This document shows positions 61,396 through 64,000 of a DNA stretch of 64,000 nucleotides, piece by piece. The notes beneath the pieces are model-generated. The model had not been told where the DNA came from, did no database searches, and worked only from the letters and a program-made list of their open reading frames with translations. The stretch is from Streptomyces aquilus (GTDB lineage Bacteria; Actinomycetota; Actinomycetes; Streptomycetales; Streptomycetaceae). A program made the position numbers and the translations under genes. The stretch is from the NCBI RefSeq assembly GCF_003955715.1, contig NZ_CP034463.1, forward strand, positions 7,440,001 to 7,504,000, given 5' to 3'. Every line of letters begins with the position of its first letter. Positions within the stretch are counted from its first letter, which is position 1.

Positions 61396-62388
61396 GTGGA
61401 CATCGACATGAGTGCCCTGCGGGGCTTGGTACGGGAGAAGGAGATCTCCTTCGACCTGTTGGTCGAGGCGATCGAGTCGGCCCTCCTCATCGCCTACCAC
61501 CGCACCGAGGGAAGCCACCGCCACGCGCGCGTGCGCCTCGACCGGGATTCCGGCCATGTGGTCGTGTGGGCGAAGGAAGACCCCGAGGACCTCGAAGAGG
61601 GCCAGGAGCCCCGAGAGTTCGACGACACCCCGTCCGACTTCGGCCGTATCGCCGCCACCACCGCCAAGCAGGTCATCCTGCAGCGGCTGCGCGACGCCGA
61701 GGACGACGCGACGCTCGGCGAGTACGCCGGGCGCGAGGGCGACATCGTCACCGGCGTGGTCCAGCAGGGCCGCGACCCGAAGAACGTGCTGGTCGACATC
61801 GGCAAGCTGGAGGCCATCCTGCCGGTGCAGGAGCAGGTCCCCGGCGAGTCCTACCAGCACGGCATGCGGCTGCGGTCGTACGTCGTACGCGTGGCGAAGG
61901 GCGTGCGCGGTCCGTCCGTCACCCTGTCGCGCACCCACCCCAACCTGGTGAAGAAGCTCTTCGCGCTGGAGGTGCCGGAGATCGCCGACGGGTCCGTCGA
62001 GATCGCCGCCATCGCGCGTGAGGCCGGTCACCGTACGAAGATCGCGGTGCGGTCCACCCGCAGCGGCCTCAACGCCAAGGGCGCCTGCATCGGCCCCATG
62101 GGCGGCCGGGTGCGCAATGTCATGGGTGAGCTGAACGGCGAGAAGATCGACATCGTCGACTGGTCGGACGACCCGGCCGAGATGGTGGCGAACGCGCTGT
62201 CCCCGGCCCGTGTCTCCAAGGTGGAGGTCGTGGACCTCGCGGCCCGCTCCGCGCGCGTGACCGTGCCGGACTACCAGCTGTCCCTGGCGATCGGCAAGGA
62301 AGGGCAGAACGCCCGGCTTGCGGCCCGCCTGACCGGCTGGCGGATCGACATCCGTCCGGACACCGAGCAGCCCGCCGAGCAGGACTGA
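61396..62388 (+). CDS. nusA: Transcription termination/antitermination factor NusA
   Basis: The protein has 330 residues. An N-terminal RNA-polymerase-binding domain (about 1-125), an S1 domain (about 110-185, [29 protein letters not shown]) and two KH domains ([14 protein letters not shown] and [16 protein letters not shown]) are present. The C-terminal acidic repeats of E. coli NusA are missing, as in other Gram-positives. I chose GTG 61396, which has GAGGAGG 8 nt upstream inside the rimP stop region; an ATG at 61408 is in frame. It binds RNA polymerase and modulates pausing and termination. Confidence 0.96.
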   Translation: MDIDMSALRGLVREKEISFDLLVEAIESALLIAYHRTEGSHRHARVRLDRDSGHVVVWAKEDPEDLEEGQEPREFDDTPSDFGRIAATTAKQVILQRLRDAEDDATLGEYAGREGDIVTGVVQQGRDPKNVLVDIGKLEAILPVQEQVPGESYQHGMRLRSYVVRVAKGVRGPSVTLSRTHPNLVKKLFALEVPEIADGSVEIAAIAREAGHRTKIAVRSTRSGLNAKGACIGPMGGRVRNVMGELNGEKIDIVDWSDDPAEMVANALSPARVSKVEVVDLAARSARVTVPDYQLSLAIGKEGQNARLAARLTGWRIDIRPDTEQPAEQD

Positions 62389-62394
62389 GGAATA

Positions 62395-62420
62395 GATCCA
62401 AGCCGCGGTTGGCTTAGATC
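62395..62420 (+). terminator. Imperfect hairpin in the nusA-ylxR gap
   Basis: GATC-C-AAGCC and GGCTT-A-GATC form a stem with one C/A mismatch, 6 nt after the nusA stop. It is probably an attenuator or mRNA-processing site rather than a full stop, because ylxR and infB follow. Confidence 0.4.
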
Positions 62421-62485
62421 ACGACAACAACCGTTCGATTCCTGCCCCAAAGGGGTGAGGTCGGTACGGGGAGGTAGACTTAGCA

Positions 62486-62767
62486 GTGTCTGGCCGGACG
62501 CACGCCCGCGCATGCCCTGAACGCACCTGTGTGGGGTGCAGGCAGCGAGCGGCCAAGACCGATCTGCTGCGCACCGTGGCGATCAAGGACGCATGCGTCC
62601 CCGATCCAAGCGGTACGCTGCCCGGCCGGGGCGCCTATGTGCACCCCGCCCTGGTCTGTCTCGACCAGGCGGTCCGCCGCCGGGCGTTCACGCGGGCGCT
62701 GCGCGCCCCGGGAGCGCTCGACGTAAAGGCGTTGCGCCAGTACGTCGAGCAGACAGACAGTTGCTGA
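62486..62767 (+). CDS. ylxR: YlxR family RNA-binding protein (RnpM)
   Basis: The protein has 93 residues. The family motif is at the start ([10 protein letters not shown]), followed by [28 protein letters not shown]. Members bind RNA and, in Bacillus, modulate RNase P. The GTG start has GGGGAGG about 11 nt upstream; TAGACT (62475-62480) just before it could alternatively be a -10 for a leaderless transcript. Position between nusA and infB is conserved across Gram-positive bacteria. Two Cys pairs (CxxC at the N-terminus, Cys near residue 58 and the end) may bind metal. Confidence 0.93.
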   Translation: MSGRTHARACPERTCVGCRQRAAKTDLLRTVAIKDACVPDPSGTLPGRGAYVHPALVCLDQAVRRRAFTRALRAPGALDVKALRQYVEQTDSC

Positions 62768-62849
62768 GCAGGCAACACCGCAAGGAGTGTCGTACGGAAC
62801 CCCCGTGCGGCCCTGGTACCCCGCGAGTTGGAAGTAGGTCGAGATTGCG

Positions 62850-62892
62850 ATGAGCACTCGATGAGCACGCGATGAGTACGCCCATGAAGTAG
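62850..62892 (+). other. Three overlapping mini-ORFs in the infB leader
   Basis: ATG AGC ACT CGA TGA (62850-62864), ATG AGC ACG CGA TGA (62861-62875) and ATG AGT ACG CCC ATG AAG TAG (62872-62892) encode MSTR, MSTR and MSTPMK. Each stop overlaps the next start as ATGA. They arise from an 11-bp tandem repeat (GCGATGAGCAC type, 62847-62879). This could be a ribosome-relay or uORF-type control of infB. Confidence 0.6.
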
Positions 62893-62896
62893 CGAC

Positions 62897-62917
62897 GGTC
62901 CGGACGCAACCCGGACC
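62897..62917 (+). promoter_or_regulatory. Hairpin next to the infB ribosome site
   Basis: GGTCCGG (62897-62903) and CCGGACC (62911-62917) flank a 7-nt loop, 3-4 nt before the AAGGAG of infB and 4 nt after the last mini-ORF stop. It could set ribosome access. Confidence 0.5.
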
Positions 62918-62930
62918 TAAAAGGAGCGAA

Positions 62931-64000
62931 GTGGCTAAGGTCCGGGTATACGAACTCGCCAAGGAGTTCGGGGTTGAGAGCAAGGTCGTCATGGCCAAGC
63001 TCCAGGAACTCGGTGAATTCGTCCGTTCGGCGTCTTCGACCATCGAAGCGCCCGTCGTCCGTAAGTTGACGGACGCCCTCCAGCAGGGCAACGGAGGCGG
63101 CAAGCCCGCCCCGCGCAAGGCTGCCCCGGCGAAGCCGGCAGCCCCCTCTCCGGCGCAGGCTGCCCGTCCGGCCGCCCCGCGCCCGCCGGCCCCCAAGCCG
63201 GCCGCCGCCGAGACGCCCGCGGCTCCCGCCGCGCCGGCTGCTCCCGGCCCCCGTCCGGGTCCGAAGCCCGCGCCGCGCCCCGCGCCGGCGTCTCCGGCTC
63301 CGACCACCCCCGAGTTCACGGCGCCCCCGTCGGCCCCCGCCGCACCGGCTCCCGCGCAGGGCTCCGGCCCGCGTCCGGGTGCCCCGCGTCCGGCCGGCCA
63401 GCAGGCCCCGCGTCCGGGTGCCCGCCCCGGCGGCCCCGCACAGGGCGGCCAGGGTCGTGGTGACCGTCCCGCTCCCGGCGCCCAGCGTCCGGGTGGCCAG
63501 GCGCCGCGTCCCGGTGCCCGTCCGGCCGGTCCCCGTCCGGGCAACAACCCCTTCACCTCTGGTGGCTCCACCGGCATGGCGCGCCCGCAGGCGCCCCGTC
63601 CGGGCGGTGCCCCGCGACCCGGCGGCCCCGGTGCCCCCGGTGAGCGTCCCGGCGGCGCCCCGCGTCCGCAGGGCCAGGGCGGTCCCCGTCCCCAGGGCGC
63701 GGCGGGCGGTCCCCGTCCGCAGGCTCCGGGTGGCGCGCGTCCGACCCCGGGCGGCATGCCTCGTCCGCAGGGCGGCCCGCGTCCCGGCGGCGGCCCCGGC
63801 GGCCCGCGTCCCAACCCCGGCATGATGCCGCAGCGTCCCGCTGCCGGCCCGCGTCCCGGCGGCGGTGGCCCCGGTGGCCGTGGTCCCGGTGGCGCCGGTC
63901 GTCCCGGTGGCGGCGGCGGTCGTCCGGGTGGCGGCGGCGGCTTCGCCGGTCGTCCCGGTGGCGGCGGTGGCGGCTTCGCCGGTCGTCCCGGTGGTCCCGG
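62931..64000 (+). CDS. infB: Translation initiation factor IF-2, N-terminal part (cut by window end)
   Basis: About 356 residues are visible and the frame is open at the edge. The GTG start has AAGGAG 4-5 nt upstream. Residues 1-50 are the IF2 N-terminal subdomain ([36 protein letters not shown]). The rest seen here is the long Ala/Pro/Gly/Arg linker typical of actinobacterial IF-2, passing from Ala/Pro-rich to RPGG and [11 protein letters not shown] repeats. The GTPase and tRNA-binding domains lie beyond the window. It delivers initiator tRNA to the ribosome. The leader carries mini-ORFs and a hairpin. Confidence 0.97.
   Translation, partial: MAKVRVYELAKEFGVESKVVMAKLQELGEFVRSASSTIEAPVVRKLTDALQQGNGGGKPAPRKAAPAKPAAPSPAQAARPAAPRPPAPKPAAAETPAAPAAPAAPGPRPGPKPAPRPAPASPAPTTPEFTAPPSAPAAPAPAQGSGPRPGAPRPAGQQAPRPGARPGGPAQGGQGRGDRPAPGAQRPGGQAPRPGARPAGPRPGNNPFTSGGSTGMARPQAPRPGGAPRPGGPGAPGERPGGAPRPQGQGGPRPQGAAGGPRPQAPGGARPTPGGMPRPQGGPRPGGGPGGPRPNPGMMPQRPAAGPRPGGGGPGGRGPGGAGRPGGGGGRPGGGGGFAGRPGGGGGGFAGRPGGP

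Noticed and set aside
62421..62460. T-loop-like GTTCGATTCC suggesting a tRNA between nusA and ylxR
   Set aside because: The flanking bases cannot form a T-stem and no acceptor or anticodon arm fits around it.

Overview
This window is high-GC DNA (around 70% GC, coding third positions almost all G or C) from a Streptomyces or a very close relative. The evidence is the twin-arginine lipoproteins, GTG and TTG starts with GGAGG-type ribosome sites, a WhiB protein, a PucR regulator, actinobacterial class F sortase and DUF4439 families, and the gene order dxr - site-2 protease - ispG - proS - rimP - nusA - ylxR - infB. I found no rRNA, tRNA, CRISPR array, insertion sequence or prophage. The right edge cuts infB. 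The left edge may cut a reverse-strand gene.

Layout. (1) 1-7.9 kb: an orphan polyamine-type binding protein, a probable sortase substrate with its class F sortase, a sigma factor with a possible membrane partner, a membrane protein with a probable leaderless promoter, a glycerophosphodiester phosphodiesterase, adenosine deaminase, a DUF4190 protein and a NADAR protein. (2) 8.0-26.0 kb: polyamine/GABA catabolism. This holds an aminobutyraldehyde-type dehydrogenase, a binding protein-ATPase-permease-permease transporter, an FAD amine oxidase, gabT, a PucR regulator and a second aldehyde dehydrogenase. Between them lie a small gene whose Shine-Dalgarno sits in a strong hairpin, a GIY-YIG/GntR fusion, a PAP2 phosphatase and a large membrane ATPase. 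(3) 26.1-44.2 kb: a complete-looking xyloglucan utilisation locus. GH3, GH74, GH42, GH95, GH12 and GH31 enzymes, an oligosaccharide ABC importer without its own ATPase and a LacI regulator are linked by four near-identical operators with a GAAGCGCTTC core. A secreted chorismate mutase is carried in the same block.

(4) 44.3-53.8 kb: an acyl-CoA dehydrogenase, then conserved housekeeping genes (dxr, site-2 protease, ispG, two GNAT acetyltransferases, proS) separated by strong hairpin terminators. (5) 53.8-58.7 kb: an accessory-looking block between proS and the rimP region. It holds a small unknown protein, an XRE regulator and, divergently, an operon of a sigma factor with a TTA third codon, an unknown protein, a WhiB protein with a long tail of 8- and 10-residue tandem repeats, and a protein with six HEE repeats. 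ATCTAC repeats fill the divergent control region. (6) 58.7-64.0 kb: a reverse operon (lipoprotein, ferritin-like protein, apparent pseudokinase) and the rimP-nusA-ylxR-infB operon. The infB leader has three 4-nt-overlapping mini-ORFs.

How it works together (inference): imported polyamines would be oxidised, dehydrogenated and transaminated to succinate-level intermediates. Xyloglucan would be cut outside the cell by GH74 and GH12, imported as decorated oligosaccharides and dismantled inside by GH95, GH42, GH31 and GH3, under repression by the local LacI protein. The 54-58 kb block looks like a developmentally gated regulatory cassette.
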